A program made the position numbers and the translations under genes. The notes under the pieces were generated by a model that worked only from the letters and a program-made list of their open reading frames with translations, was not told the origin of the DNA and searched no databases. Shown here in pieces: positions 33,742-41,231 of a stretch of 64,000 nucleotides of DNA. Origin of the DNA: Marmoricola endophyticus (GTDB taxonomy: Bacteria; Actinomycetota; Actinomycetes; Propionibacteriales; Nocardioidaceae). Positions within the stretch are counted from its first letter, which is position 1; each line of letters begins with the position of its first letter. The DNA lies in NCBI RefSeq assembly GCF_014644415.1, contig NZ_BMKQ01000001.1:2803217-2867216 (forward strand), given 5' to 3'.

Positions 33742-34617
33742 ATGCAGGTCGCCCTCATCGGCGCCTCCGGTCGGATCGGCCGGCGGGCCGTCCCCGCCCT
33801 CCTCGACGCCTCGTACGACGTCGTGGCCGGTGTACGACGCCCGCACGAGGCCGCCCGGGTGCCGACCGGGAGCGACGGGCGAGCGGCGCGGACGGTGGTC
33901 TGCGACGTGCTCGACCCCGACTCGCTGCTGGACCTGGTCCATGGTTGCGACGCGGTCGTGGACCTCGCCTCGCACGAGCCGGACCACTGGCAGATCGCGG
34001 TGCCGGGCTCATGGCGCCGCCAGGACCAGCTGCTCACGCGCGGGGTGGAGAACCTCGTCGCCGCGGCCTACCTCGCGGACGTGCGGCGAGTCGTGCTGCA
34101 GAGCTCCTCGGTGCTGTACGCCGACGGAGGCGAGGGCTGGGTGCGCGAGGGCCACCCGGTCGACGTCACGTCGGCCACCGAGCCGCTCGCGGTCGCCGAG
34201 TCGCAGGTGCTCGACCTGGCCGGGCCGACCCGCGCGGCGGTCGTGCTCAGGCTCGGCCACGTCGTCGGGGGTGGGGAGACCCACCCGGTCGGTCTGGGGA
34301 TCGGCTCGCCGGAGTCCTGGATGCACCTGGTCCACCCCGACGACGCCGCCGAGGCGGTGGTGGCGGCACTGCGAGCGCCGACCGGGACCTACAACGTCGG
34401 GGCGGAGCCGCTGCGACGCAGCGAGGTCGAGACCGGCGTGCTCGGCCGGCCGGGGCTGCTCACCCGCCGGCTGGGGGCAGGACGGCTGGAGCCGCACGCG
34501 CGGTCGCTGCGGGTCTCCTCCGACCACTTCACGGCCACGACCGGCTGGGCGCCGTGGCACCAGCGGTGGAGCCCGGAGTGGCTCGGAGCCTGGGAATCGC
34601 ACCAGGCGCGCTCGTGA
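33742..34617 (+). CDS. NAD(P)-dependent epimerase/dehydratase family protein
   Basis: This 291-residue extended-SDR protein begins QVALIGASGRIGRRAVPALL with the GxxGxxG dinucleotide motif. The active-site region has SSSVLYADGG in place of a typical Ser, and the YxxxK motif is not obvious (AVAESQVLDL instead). It may therefore bind nucleotide without classic SDR catalysis, or act as a sugar-nucleotide sensor. ATG 33742 is preferred; GTG 33712 would add ten residues. The stop overlaps the next small gene. Confidence 0.75.
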   Translation: MQVALIGASGRIGRRAVPALLDASYDVVAGVRRPHEAARVPTGSDGRAARTVVCDVLDPDSLLDLVHGCDAVVDLASHEPDHWQIAVPGSWRRQDQLLTRGVENLVAAAYLADVRRVVLQSSSVLYADGGEGWVREGHPVDVTSATEPLAVAESQVLDLAGPTRAAVVLRLGHVVGGGETHPVGLGIGSPESWMHLVHPDDAAEAVVAALRAPTGTYNVGAEPLRRSEVETGVLGRPGLLTRRLGAGRLEPHARSLRVSSDHFTATTGWAPWHQRWSPEWLGAWESHQARS

Positions 34618-34820
34618 GCGAGGACGTGGCCGACTCCTCGGGCGCGGAGCGTCGGCGCGAGGCGCAGCGGGCGGCCGCTCGGCGCCGTCGCCTCGACGAG
34701 GTCTTCGGTACGACGATGCCCGAGCAGACCAGCGACGACGTCGACGCCACCGGCCCGGACGCCGGGGGGCGCGGCGACACCTGGCTGCGTGAGCAGGTGC
34801 CGCCGCACCACGGGGGCTGA
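34614..34820 (+). CDS. Small highly charged protein of unknown function
   Basis: This 68-residue protein starts at GTG 34614, which overlaps the epimerase stop in a GTGA arrangement, so coupling supports its reality. The N-terminal half is Arg/Ala/Glu-rich (ERRREAQRAAARRRRLDEVFG) and probably one helix; the C-terminal half is acidic and ends WLREQVPPHHGG. Similar small proteins are often annotated as hypothetical in actinobacteria. The stop codon lies inside the following hairpin. Confidence 0.65.
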   Translation: MSEDVADSSGAERRREAQRAAARRRRLDEVFGTTMPEQTSDDVDATGPDAGGRGDTWLREQVPPHHGG

Positions 34821-34840
34821 GCTCAGCCCCGTGGTGCGGT
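34804..34840. terminator. Bidirectional hairpin terminator
   Basis: CCGCACCACGGGG (34804-34816) pairs with CCCCGTGGTGCGG (34828-34840), and the inner CTGAGCTCAG is itself self-complementary, so the stem is nearly perfect. It holds the stop of the small charged gene and lies eight bases beyond the mscL stop, so it can serve both convergent genes. Confidence 0.75.
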
Positions 34841-34847
34841 GCTGAGC

Positions 34848-35213
34848 TCAGCCGCGTGCCGCCAGGGCGTCGCGGATCTCGGTGAGCAGGACGATGTCCT
34901 CGGGGGTGCCCTCCTCGGCGACGGGCTCGGCCGGGAAGAACCGCTCCTTGGCCTTGGTGTACGGCGTGACGATGAGGAAGTAGACGACCGCGGCCAAGAT
35001 CAGGAAGCCGATCACCGCGGTGATCCAGGCGCCGACCGAGACGCCGCCGGGCGTGTACGAGGAGAAGTTCGGCGTGCCGCCGATCTTGCCGATGAGGTCC
35101 ATGATGATCTTCACGGTCGCGTCGACCACGGTGGCGAAAGCGCCGCCCATGATGAACGCGACAGCGAGCTCGACGAGGTTGCCGCGGAGAATGAAAGCCT
35201 TGAAGCCGTCCAT
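34848..35213 (-). CDS. mscL: Large-conductance mechanosensitive channel MscL
   Basis: This 121-residue channel subunit has the amphipathic N-terminal helix MDGFKAFILRGN, TM1 with the gate (VELAVAFIMGGAFATVVDATV), a short loop and TM2 (ITAVIGFLILAAVVYFLIV), then the C-terminal acidic helix. It opens under membrane tension during hypo-osmotic shock. The ATG at 35213 has AAGGAG nine bases upstream, which is preferred over an earlier start at 35240. The gene opens the syntenic block that runs to ispE. Confidence 0.96.
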   Translation of the reverse strand: MDGFKAFILRGNLVELAVAFIMGGAFATVVDATVKIIMDLIGKIGGTPNFSSYTPGGVSVGAWITAVIGFLILAAVVYFLIVTPYTKAKERFFPAEPVAEEGTPEDIVLLTEIRDALAARG

Positions 35214-35279
35214 CTGACGCTCCTTCTGGTGACCGGACACCAGGGCCGGTGCCTCTCAGGGTTGTGTGGGGGCCACAAC

Positions 35280-35936
35280 CTAGCGAGGAAGGGCGACGGT
35301 GAGGAAGCCCGCCACTCCGGCGGCAGACACCTCCGGAGCGGCGGCTGCGTCGACAGCCACCAGGACAATCCCCCCGGAATCCGGACCGTCCGGAACTCCG
35401 ATGGCGGACGGCGTGTCGCGGATCACGCTCAGCACGACCGCCCGCGGGACGAGGAGTGTCGACGGGCCGTCACCTCGCGGGTCCGCCCGCATCAGGTCGA
35501 CCCGGTCACCCGGGTGCAGCAGCTCCGCGACGCCGGGGTCGGCCAGTCGTACGGGCACCGCCGAACGACCGGGGTAGGCCTCCAGCAGTGCGGCGCCCAG
35601 CACCCGGCGGTCGGTCAGCGGCTCGCCGGCGCGGACCGGGCCGGACAGGCGGCGCCCGACCAGCTCCTCCCGCGTGACAGCGCCCGCGGGCGCCGCCGCC
35701 TCGGGGAGTCGTGCGCGACGCAGGTCCGCCCCGGTGAGCGCGCCGCCGCCGTCGAGGTCGCGGGCCGCCACCCAGACCGTCGTGGTCGCCTGCGCCGGGG
35801 CGCGTACGGCACCCACCCCGGCGGCCACGGCGACGGCGAGGAGCAGTGCGGCCAGGCCCCGGCGGTGCAGCAGGACCCGCCGGCGTAGGCCGGCCAGGAG
35901 TCCGCGGAGGCTGTGTGAGGGGTCGTCTGTGGCCAT
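35280..35936 (-). CDS. SAF-domain (CpaB/RcpC-like) membrane-anchored protein
   Basis: This 218-residue protein has one N-terminal membrane helix (about 25-45) and an extracytoplasmic SAF-type domain: VWVAARDLDGGGALTGADLRRARLP, then VGRRLSGPVRAGEPLTDRRV. The second half, with HPGDRVDLM, resembles the RcpC/CpaB region of Flp pilus assembly proteins. No other pilus genes are here, so a role in pilus assembly is not supported by context. It may instead present polymers at the cell surface. Start ATG 35936. Confidence 0.8.
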   Translation of the reverse strand: MATDDPSHSLRGLLAGLRRRVLLHRRGLAALLLAVAVAAGVGAVRAPAQATTTVWVAARDLDGGGALTGADLRRARLPEAAAPAGAVTREELVGRRLSGPVRAGEPLTDRRVLGAALLEAYPGRSAVPVRLADPGVAELLHPGDRVDLMRADPRGDGPSTLLVPRAVVLSVIRDTPSAIGVPDGPDSGGIVLVAVDAAAAPEVSAAGVAGFLTVALPR

Positions 35937-36016
35937 GCCTCGGACGCTAGGCGGTGCGGCTCACGGACGGCCCGGGTTGCCCACAGGCGCGGTGTCGTCC
36001 CAGGTCAGAGGTGCAC

Positions 36017-36400
36017 TCAGCTCGACGACGAGGTGGAGGACGACGAGGACGAGGAGCTCGAGCCGGAGCCGGTGGAGCCTGCGGAGCTGCTCGAGGTCGC
36101 CGAGCTTCCCGAGCCTCCCGAGGAGTCGGAGCTCGAGGTCGAGCCGCCGGAGTCCTTCGAGGATGAGCCCTCGGCGGAGCCGGAGCTCGAGGACGAGCCG
36201 TCGGAGCCCTTCGAGGACGAGTCAGAGCGGCTGTCGTTGCGGTAGAACCCGGAGCCCTTGAAGACGACGCCCACCGCGTTGAAGACCTTCCGCAGCTGCC
36301 CGCCGCAGACCGGGCACTCGGTCAGCGCGTCGTCGGTGAACGCCTGGAACTGCTCGAGGAAGTGGCCGCACTCGGTGCAGCGGTACTGGTAGGTGGGCAC
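36017..36400 (-). CDS. FmdB-family zinc-ribbon protein with serine-rich tail
   Basis: The 127-residue protein starts at GTG 36400 with AAGGAG upstream. Residues 1-50 form an FmdB/CxxC_CxxC zinc ribbon (YQYRCTECGH and ECPVCGGQL) followed by KVFNAVGVVFKGSGFYRND, as in many bacterial FmdB regulators. From about residue 55 the chain is almost only Ser, Gly, Asp, Thr and Lys, ~70 residues, probably disordered. Family function is poorly defined. The tail is far longer than in typical 60-90-residue members. Mirror-strand ORFs here are shadows of the Ser codons. Confidence 0.88.
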   Translation of the reverse strand: MPTYQYRCTECGHFLEQFQAFTDDALTECPVCGGQLRKVFNAVGVVFKGSGFYRNDSRSDSSSKGSDGSSSSSGSAEGSSSKDSGGSTSSSDSSGGSGSSATSSSSAGSTGSGSSSSSSSSSTSSSS

Positions 36401-36534
36401 GTCTCTCCTTGGTTGCGCGGCCGAGCGGGCTGGCACTCCCTGCTGCCGAGTGCCAAGTCTACGCCGTGCCCGGGGGACGTCGGGACCGTCCCGCGGGCGT
36501 CGGTGGCGCCCGGCGGCCCCCGGTGACGACCCGG

Positions 36535-36550
36535 CACAATGTGCCGCGTG
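36535..36550 (+). promoter_or_regulatory. Leaderless promoter of the penicillin-acylase-like gene
   Basis: CACAAT at 36535-36540 is seven bases before GTG 36548. The hexamer overlaps an in-frame ATG at 36539, which would make 36548 the better start. Confidence 0.55.
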
Positions 36551-39115
36551 ACGGTCTCGGGAGGCGTGGGGGAGCGACCCGTGCCCGAGCGGGACCGCTT
36601 CTCCGACTGGCCGGCACCGTTCCGCTGGGCGGTGTACGTGCTGGTCGTGGCGCTGGTGCTCGCTCTGCTGGCCGTCGGCGGGGCCTGGTGGGTCGCGCGC
36701 CGCTCGCTGCCCGAGACCGACGGCGCGCTGCGGCTCGGCACCCTCGACGGGCAGGTCGTCGTACGACGTGACGCCCAGGGGGTGCCGCAGATCTACGCCG
36801 GCACCAGCCACGACCTGTTCGCCGCGCAGGGGTTCGTCCAGGCGCAGGACCGGTTCTGGCAGATGGACCTGCGCCGCCACGCCGCGTCGGGCCAGCTCGC
36901 CGAGATCTTCGGCAGCCGGCTGCTGCGGCAGGACGAGGTCGCGCGCACGCTGGGCTGGCGCCGGACCGCCCAGCGTGAGCTCGCGCTGCTCGACGCGCCG
37001 ACCCGGCAGGCGCTGGAGGCCTTCAGCGACGGCGTAAACGCCTACCTCGACCAGCACATCGGCTCGGACAACTCCTTGGAGTACACCCTCGTGTCGCTCG
37101 ACGGCGACTACCGACCGGGCGACTGGACGCCGGTGGACTCGCTGGCGTACCTGAAGCTGGCGGCCTGGCAGCAGGCAGGAGGGCTGCACGAGGAGGTGCA
37201 GCGCGCCGAGCTGGCCGTCTCCCCGGCGCCGGCGGGCGCGGCGACCCTCTACCCGTCGTACCCCCTGGACGAGCGCGCCGCCGTGACCGGTGGGACCACC
37301 CCGGGCGCCGGTGCCCGGGTGCAGCCCGGCAGCGCCCCGAGCGGAGCCGAGCCCCGGGGCAGGAGTGCCCTGGTGAACGAGCTGGGTGACGGCTTCGCCG
37401 CCGAGGACCCGCTCGTCGCGGCCCGTCCGGGCACCGGTGGCACGGCCTTCGCCGTGGCCGGCCGGTCGACCGTGTCGGGCCGGCCGCTGCTGGCCGCGGT
37501 CCCGGGGCAGCAGGTGGCGCTGCCGGGGTCGGCGTACCAGAGCGGTCTGCACTGCCGACGCGTCTCCGCCGACTGCCCGTACGACGTCTCGGGGTTCGCC
37601 TACGCCGGCCTCCCCGGCATCGTCACCGGCCACAACGACGACGTGTCGTGGGCGGTCACCGCACTGGGCGCCGACACCGTCGACCTGTTCCTGGAGTCCG
37701 TCGCCGGGGGGACGTCGGTGCGGGCCGGGCGCCGCGAACCGCTCGAGACGCGCACCGAGCGGATCCGCGTCGCCGGCGGGTCGACCCGTGAGATCACCGT
37801 GCGCGCGACCGGGCACGGACCGCTGCTCTCCGACGTGTCGGACCGGCTGAGGGAGATCGGCCGGGAGATGCCGGTGCCGTCCGGCGCGCCGCCACGGGGC
37901 GACGGCTACGCCGTGGCCGTGCGGTGGACGGGGAGCACGCCGGGCCGCTCGATGGAGGCGGTGCTCGCGATGGACGCCGCCGGGTCGGTGAGCGACGTCC
38001 GCGCCGCCGCCCGGCGGCTGCGGGCCCCGGCGTCCGGCGTGGTGTACGCCGACCGGAGGTCGATCGGCTACCAGGCCACCGGCGCCATCCCGTCGAGGGT
38101 GCCCGGCGACGGTCTGCGGCCCGCGCCGGGATGGGCGTCGACCCGGCCGCTCGTGCCGGTGCCCGACGACCGGCTGCCGCACGAGGAGGATCCCGCGTCG
38201 GGGATCGTCGTCGCGGCGGGACAACCACCCTCGGCCGACACCACGACCCTCGGGGACTCCTGGTCGTACGCCGCCAAGGCCGACCGCGTGCGCCGGCTCC
38301 TCGCCGCGGCCGGCGGCGACGTCACTGCGACCGACCTCGTACGGGTCGCGACCGACACGCGCAGCCCGACCGCGCCGGCGCTGGTGCCGCACCTGCTCGA
38401 CGTCCCGCTGCGCTCGGCGTACGTCCGGCAGGGGCAGCGGACCCTGCGCGGGTGGGACTACTCGCAACCGACCGGGTCGGCCGCCGCGGCGTACTACAAC
38501 GCCGTGTGGCGCAACCTGCTCAGCGACACCTTCCACGACCAGCTGCCGCCGACGCTGTGGCCCGACGGGGACCCGCGGTGGGACGAGGTGGTCCGCGGAC
38601 TGCTCGACCACCCCGACGACCCGTGGTGGGACGACGCGACCACGCCGAAGCGCGTCGAGAAGCGCGACGACGTGCTCGTCCGGGCGATGCGCGAGGCGCG
38701 CGACGAGATGACCAGGCTGCAGGCGCGCGATCCTCGCGGCTGGAGCTGGGGACACCTGCACCGCCTCGAGCTGCGGAGCCCGGCCCTGTCCGAGCGGTGG
38801 CTGGGACGGGTGCTGTTCGACCGCGACGGGCACGGCGCACCGGGTGGACCGGGCGCGGTGATGGACACGGCGTACGACCCGCGCAGCGGGTACTCCGCGG
38901 ACGCGGCGCCCGCCGGCTGGCTGGTCAGCGACCTCGCCGACCCCGACGGCAGCCGGTGGGCGGTCCTCGGCGGCACCTCGGGCCACGTGTTCGGACCGCA
39001 CCTCCTCGACCAGCTGCCCGCCTGGCGCGACGGCTCCTCGTCGCCCTGGCCCTCGACACCGCACGCCGTCCGCGCCGCCTCGTCCGACACCCTCGTCCTG
39101 CGTCCGACCCGCTGA
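36548..39115 (+). CDS. Penicillin-acylase family (Ntn-hydrolase) protein, possibly inactive
   Basis: This 855-residue protein has a cytoplasmic N-terminus, one membrane helix (about 27-50), an alpha-subunit-like region (VPQIYAGTSHDLFAAQGFVQAQDRFWQMDLRRHAASGQLAE in two blocks) and a beta region. The place of the autocatalytic Ser-Asn at the beta start reads GTGGTAFAVAG, so the nucleophile Ser appears to be missing; the NDPHL segment is also replaced. GHNDDVSWAVT and ATGHGPL are kept, but the catalytic Asn region (TANN in relatives) reads VAAGQ. I therefore suspect a non-processed pseudoenzyme. Start GTG 36548 is set by CACAAT seven bases upstream; ATG 36539 is the alternative. Confidence 0.8.
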   Translation: MTVSGGVGERPVPERDRFSDWPAPFRWAVYVLVVALVLALLAVGGAWWVARRSLPETDGALRLGTLDGQVVVRRDAQGVPQIYAGTSHDLFAAQGFVQAQDRFWQMDLRRHAASGQLAEIFGSRLLRQDEVARTLGWRRTAQRELALLDAPTRQALEAFSDGVNAYLDQHIGSDNSLEYTLVSLDGDYRPGDWTPVDSLAYLKLAAWQQAGGLHEEVQRAELAVSPAPAGAATLYPSYPLDERAAVTGGTTPGAGARVQPGSAPSGAEPRGRSALVNELGDGFAAEDPLVAARPGTGGTAFAVAGRSTVSGRPLLAAVPGQQVALPGSAYQSGLHCRRVSADCPYDVSGFAYAGLPGIVTGHNDDVSWAVTALGADTVDLFLESVAGGTSVRAGRREPLETRTERIRVAGGSTREITVRATGHGPLLSDVSDRLREIGREMPVPSGAPPRGDGYAVAVRWTGSTPGRSMEAVLAMDAAGSVSDVRAAARRLRAPASGVVYADRRSIGYQATGAIPSRVPGDGLRPAPGWASTRPLVPVPDDRLPHEEDPASGIVVAAGQPPSADTTTLGDSWSYAAKADRVRRLLAAAGGDVTATDLVRVATDTRSPTAPALVPHLLDVPLRSAYVRQGQRTLRGWDYSQPTGSAAAAYYNAVWRNLLSDTFHDQLPPTLWPDGDPRWDEVVRGLLDHPDDPWWDDATTPKRVEKRDDVLVRAMREARDEMTRLQARDPRGWSWGHLHRLELRSPALSERWLGRVLFDRDGHGAPGGPGAVMDTAYDPRSGYSADAAPAGWLVSDLADPDGSRWAVLGGTSGHVFGPHLLDQLPAWRDGSSSPWPSTPHAVRAASSDTLVLRPTR

Positions 39116-39167
39116 GGCGTCGCGTCCTGCGCTCACACTCTCCCTTGCGGGAGGCGGCGCCTCAGCG
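39110..39167. terminator. Bidirectional terminator between convergent genes
   Basis: CGCTGAGGCG (39110-39119) and CGCCTCAGCG (39158-39167) are exact complements that include both stop codons, and CTCCC-TTGC-GGGAG (39140-39153) forms a second hairpin in the loop. This fits termination for the acylase-like gene and the convergent cyclo-ligase gene. Confidence 0.6.
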
Positions 39168-39764
39168 CAGCCGCAGCACCCCGTCCTCGGTGGCGACCGC
39201 GGTGACGGGACGGTCGTGGGGGGCGTGGGGTACGTCGTCGAGGATCTCGGCGGCGTCGAGCAGCACGCAGGTGAAGGTGCCGACGGGCACCCGGCCGAGG
39301 GCGCGGTCGTACGACCCTCCGCCGCGGCCGAGCCGTACCCCGGTGCGGTCGACGGCCAGCCCCGGCACGAGGACGACGTCGGCCGTCGCCACCGCGTCCG
39401 CGCCCAGCGGCTCCCCGGCGGGTTCGAGCAGCCCGCGCCCGGCGCGCACCAGCGACTCCGGCCCGCGGTAGACGCCCCAGTCCAGGTCCATGTCCGCCAG
39501 CAGCAGCGGCAGCACGACCCGCTTCCCGGCGGCCACGAGGGCGTCGAGCAGGGGGCCGGTGCCGGGCTCGCGCCCCACCGAGACGTACGCCGCGACGGTG
39601 GCGGCCCGGCGTACCTCCTCGGTCGCCAGCAGGTGCTCCGCCCGCGAGCGTGCGCGCGCCGCGATCACCGCGACGGGCAGGCGCCCACGCGCCGTCAGCA
39701 GCTGGTCGCGCAGCGCGAGCTTGGCCCCCGCGGCCCGATCGTCGGGGAGATGTGCGGCTGCCAC
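39162..39764 (-). CDS. 5-formyltetrahydrofolate cyclo-ligase
   Basis: This 200-residue enzyme uses ATP to convert 5-formyl-THF to 5,10-methenyl-THF. The family motifs VVLPLLLADMDLDW, VPGLAVDRTGVRLGRGGGSYDRAL (ATP/folate loop) and the N-terminal ALRDQLLTARGRLP are present. Length is standard. It is divergent from the UDP-glucose pyrophosphorylase gene with only 23 bases between start codons, and the two -10 hexamers overlap. The order cyclo-ligase, galU, moeA matches mycobacteria. Confidence 0.95.
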   Translation of the reverse strand: MAAAHLPDDRAAGAKLALRDQLLTARGRLPVAVIAARARSRAEHLLATEEVRRAATVAAYVSVGREPGTGPLLDALVAAGKRVVLPLLLADMDLDWGVYRGPESLVRAGRGLLEPAGEPLGADAVATADVVLVPGLAVDRTGVRLGRGGGSYDRALGRVPVGTFTCVLLDAAEILDDVPHAPHDRPVTAVATEDGVLRLR

Positions 39765-39770
39765 GGCCGC

Positions 39771-39776
39771 AGCCTA
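39771..39776 (-). promoter_or_regulatory. -10 hexamer for 5-FCL gene
   Basis: TAGGCT on the minus strand is six bases before the GTG at 39764. It shares two bases (39775-39776) with the TACGAT hexamer of the divergent gene. Confidence 0.7.
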
Positions 39777-39790
39777 CGATCGGTGGCATG
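39775..39790 (+). promoter_or_regulatory. Leaderless promoter of the UDP-glucose pyrophosphorylase gene
   Basis: TACGAT at 39775-39780 is seven bases before ATG 39788. Together with the minus-strand TAGGCT it makes a compact back-to-back promoter. Confidence 0.7.
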
Positions 39791-41218
39791 GGTGACAAGC
39801 GCCAGTCGGCCCCCGGTGACAAGGCGGGCGACAAGGCTCTGAAGCGGTGCAAGCAGAAGATGGCCGACGCCGGGGTCGACCCGGTCGCCATCGACACGTT
39901 CGCGCACTACTGGCGGCTGGTCCAGCACGGCGAGACGGGCATGATCCCGGAGAGCGCGATCGAGCCGGTCGACATGCCGGCGCTGGCCGACGTCGAGGTC
40001 TCCGAGGAGACCGCGAGCGAGGCGATCCGCGCCACCGCCGTCATCAAGCTCAACGGCGGGCTGGGTACCTCGATGGGCATGGACCGTGCGAAGTCGCTGC
40101 TGTGCGTACGCCGGGGGATGTCCTTCCTCGACGTCATCGCCCGACAGGTCCAGCACCTGCGCCGCGAGCACGCCGCGCCGCTCCCGCTGATCCTGATGAA
40201 CTCGTTCCGCACCTCGGCCGACAGCCTGGCCGCCCTCGCGCGGTACGACGACCTCCCCGTCGAGGGGCTGCCGCTGGAGTTCCTGCAGAACAAGGAGCCG
40301 AAGATCCTCGTCGACTCGTTGGAGCCGGTGACCTGGCTCGACGACCCCGACCTCGAGTGGTGTCCGCCCGGCCACGGCGACATCTACACCGCCCTGCGCG
40401 GCACCGGCCTGCTCGACCGGCTGATCGACGCCGGCTACCGCTACGTGTTCTGCTCCAACTCCGACAACCTCGGCGCGGTCCCGGATCCGCGGGTCGCGGG
40501 CTGGTTCGCGCAGTCCGGCGCCTCGTTCGCGATCGAGGCCGTACGCCGCGACGCGAACGACAAGAAGGGCGGGCACTTCGCGCGCCGGCTCAGCGACGGA
40601 CGCCTGGTGCTGCGCGAGACCGCGCAGACGCTGCCCGAGGACAAGGAGGCGCTCGCGGACCTCGACCGGCACCGCTTCGCCTCGACCAACAACGTCTGGA
40701 TCGACCTGCGGGCGCTGCGCGCCGAGCTGGACCGGCGTGACGGCATCCTCGGCCTGCCTCTGATCCGCAACGAGAAGACCGTCGACCCCGCCGACAAGCA
40801 GAGCCCCAAGGTGCTGCAGCTGGAGACGGCGATGGGCGCCGCGATCGAGGTCTTCGAGGACGCCGCGCTGATCGAGGTCGGCCGCGACCGGTTCGTGCCG
40901 GTCAAGAACACCGCCCAGCTGATGCTGCTGCGCTCGGACTGCTACACGGTCGGCGAGGACTTCGTGCTCGACCTCGGCCCCGAGCACACGCCGTACGTCG
41001 ACCTCGACGGGCCGTACTCCCTGGTCAAGGACTTCGACAAGCGCTTCCCGGCCGGCGTGCCGTCGCTGAAGGAGGCCACGTCGCTGGTCGTCCACGGCGA
41101 CTGGGTCTTCGGCGAGGGCGTCCGCGTCCGTGGCGACGTCGAGCTCGACGAGCCCGGCGGCCAGCGCCGCGTCGACGCGGGCACGGTTCTCGGCGAGGAA
41201 GCTCCGGCTCCGGTCTAG
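39788..41218 (+). CDS. UTP-glucose-1-phosphate uridylyltransferase (UGP2/eukaryotic-type)
   Basis: This 476-residue protein belongs to the UDPGP family seen in eukaryotes and some actinobacteria, not to the ~300-residue GalU family. The nucleotide loop is KLNGGLGTSMGMDRAKSLL, and PLILMNSFRTSADS, FLQNKEPKIL, PPGHGDIYTAL and FCSNSDNLGA follow. It makes UDP-glucose for cell-wall glycans and glycogen. The position, beside 5-formyl-THF cyclo-ligase and moeA, is where galU lies in mycobacteria. Its TAG stop overlaps the moeA -10 hexamer. Length fits UGP2-type enzymes. Confidence 0.93.
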   Translation: MGDKRQSAPGDKAGDKALKRCKQKMADAGVDPVAIDTFAHYWRLVQHGETGMIPESAIEPVDMPALADVEVSEETASEAIRATAVIKLNGGLGTSMGMDRAKSLLCVRRGMSFLDVIARQVQHLRREHAAPLPLILMNSFRTSADSLAALARYDDLPVEGLPLEFLQNKEPKILVDSLEPVTWLDDPDLEWCPPGHGDIYTALRGTGLLDRLIDAGYRYVFCSNSDNLGAVPDPRVAGWFAQSGASFAIEAVRRDANDKKGGHFARRLSDGRLVLRETAQTLPEDKEALADLDRHRFASTNNVWIDLRALRAELDRRDGILGLPLIRNEKTVDPADKQSPKVLQLETAMGAAIEVFEDAALIEVGRDRFVPVKNTAQLMLLRSDCYTVGEDFVLDLGPEHTPYVDLDGPYSLVKDFDKRFPAGVPSLKEATSLVVHGDWVFGEGVRVRGDVELDEPGGQRRVDAGTVLGEEAPAPV

Positions 41219-41231
41219 TCTGCGAGGTATG
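41216..41231 (+). promoter_or_regulatory. Leaderless promoter of moeA
   Basis: TAGTCT at 41216-41221 is seven bases before ATG 41229. The TAG of this hexamer is the stop codon of the upstream pyrophosphorylase gene, so promoter and coding end are fused. Confidence 0.65.

Noticed and set aside
36033-36245. Open frame on the plus strand rich in Glu and Pro opposite the FmdB gene
   Set aside because: It is the complement of the repetitive Ser/Gly codons of the FmdB tail. The FmdB reading has a zinc ribbon, a Shine-Dalgarno sequence and family similarity; the opposite one has none.
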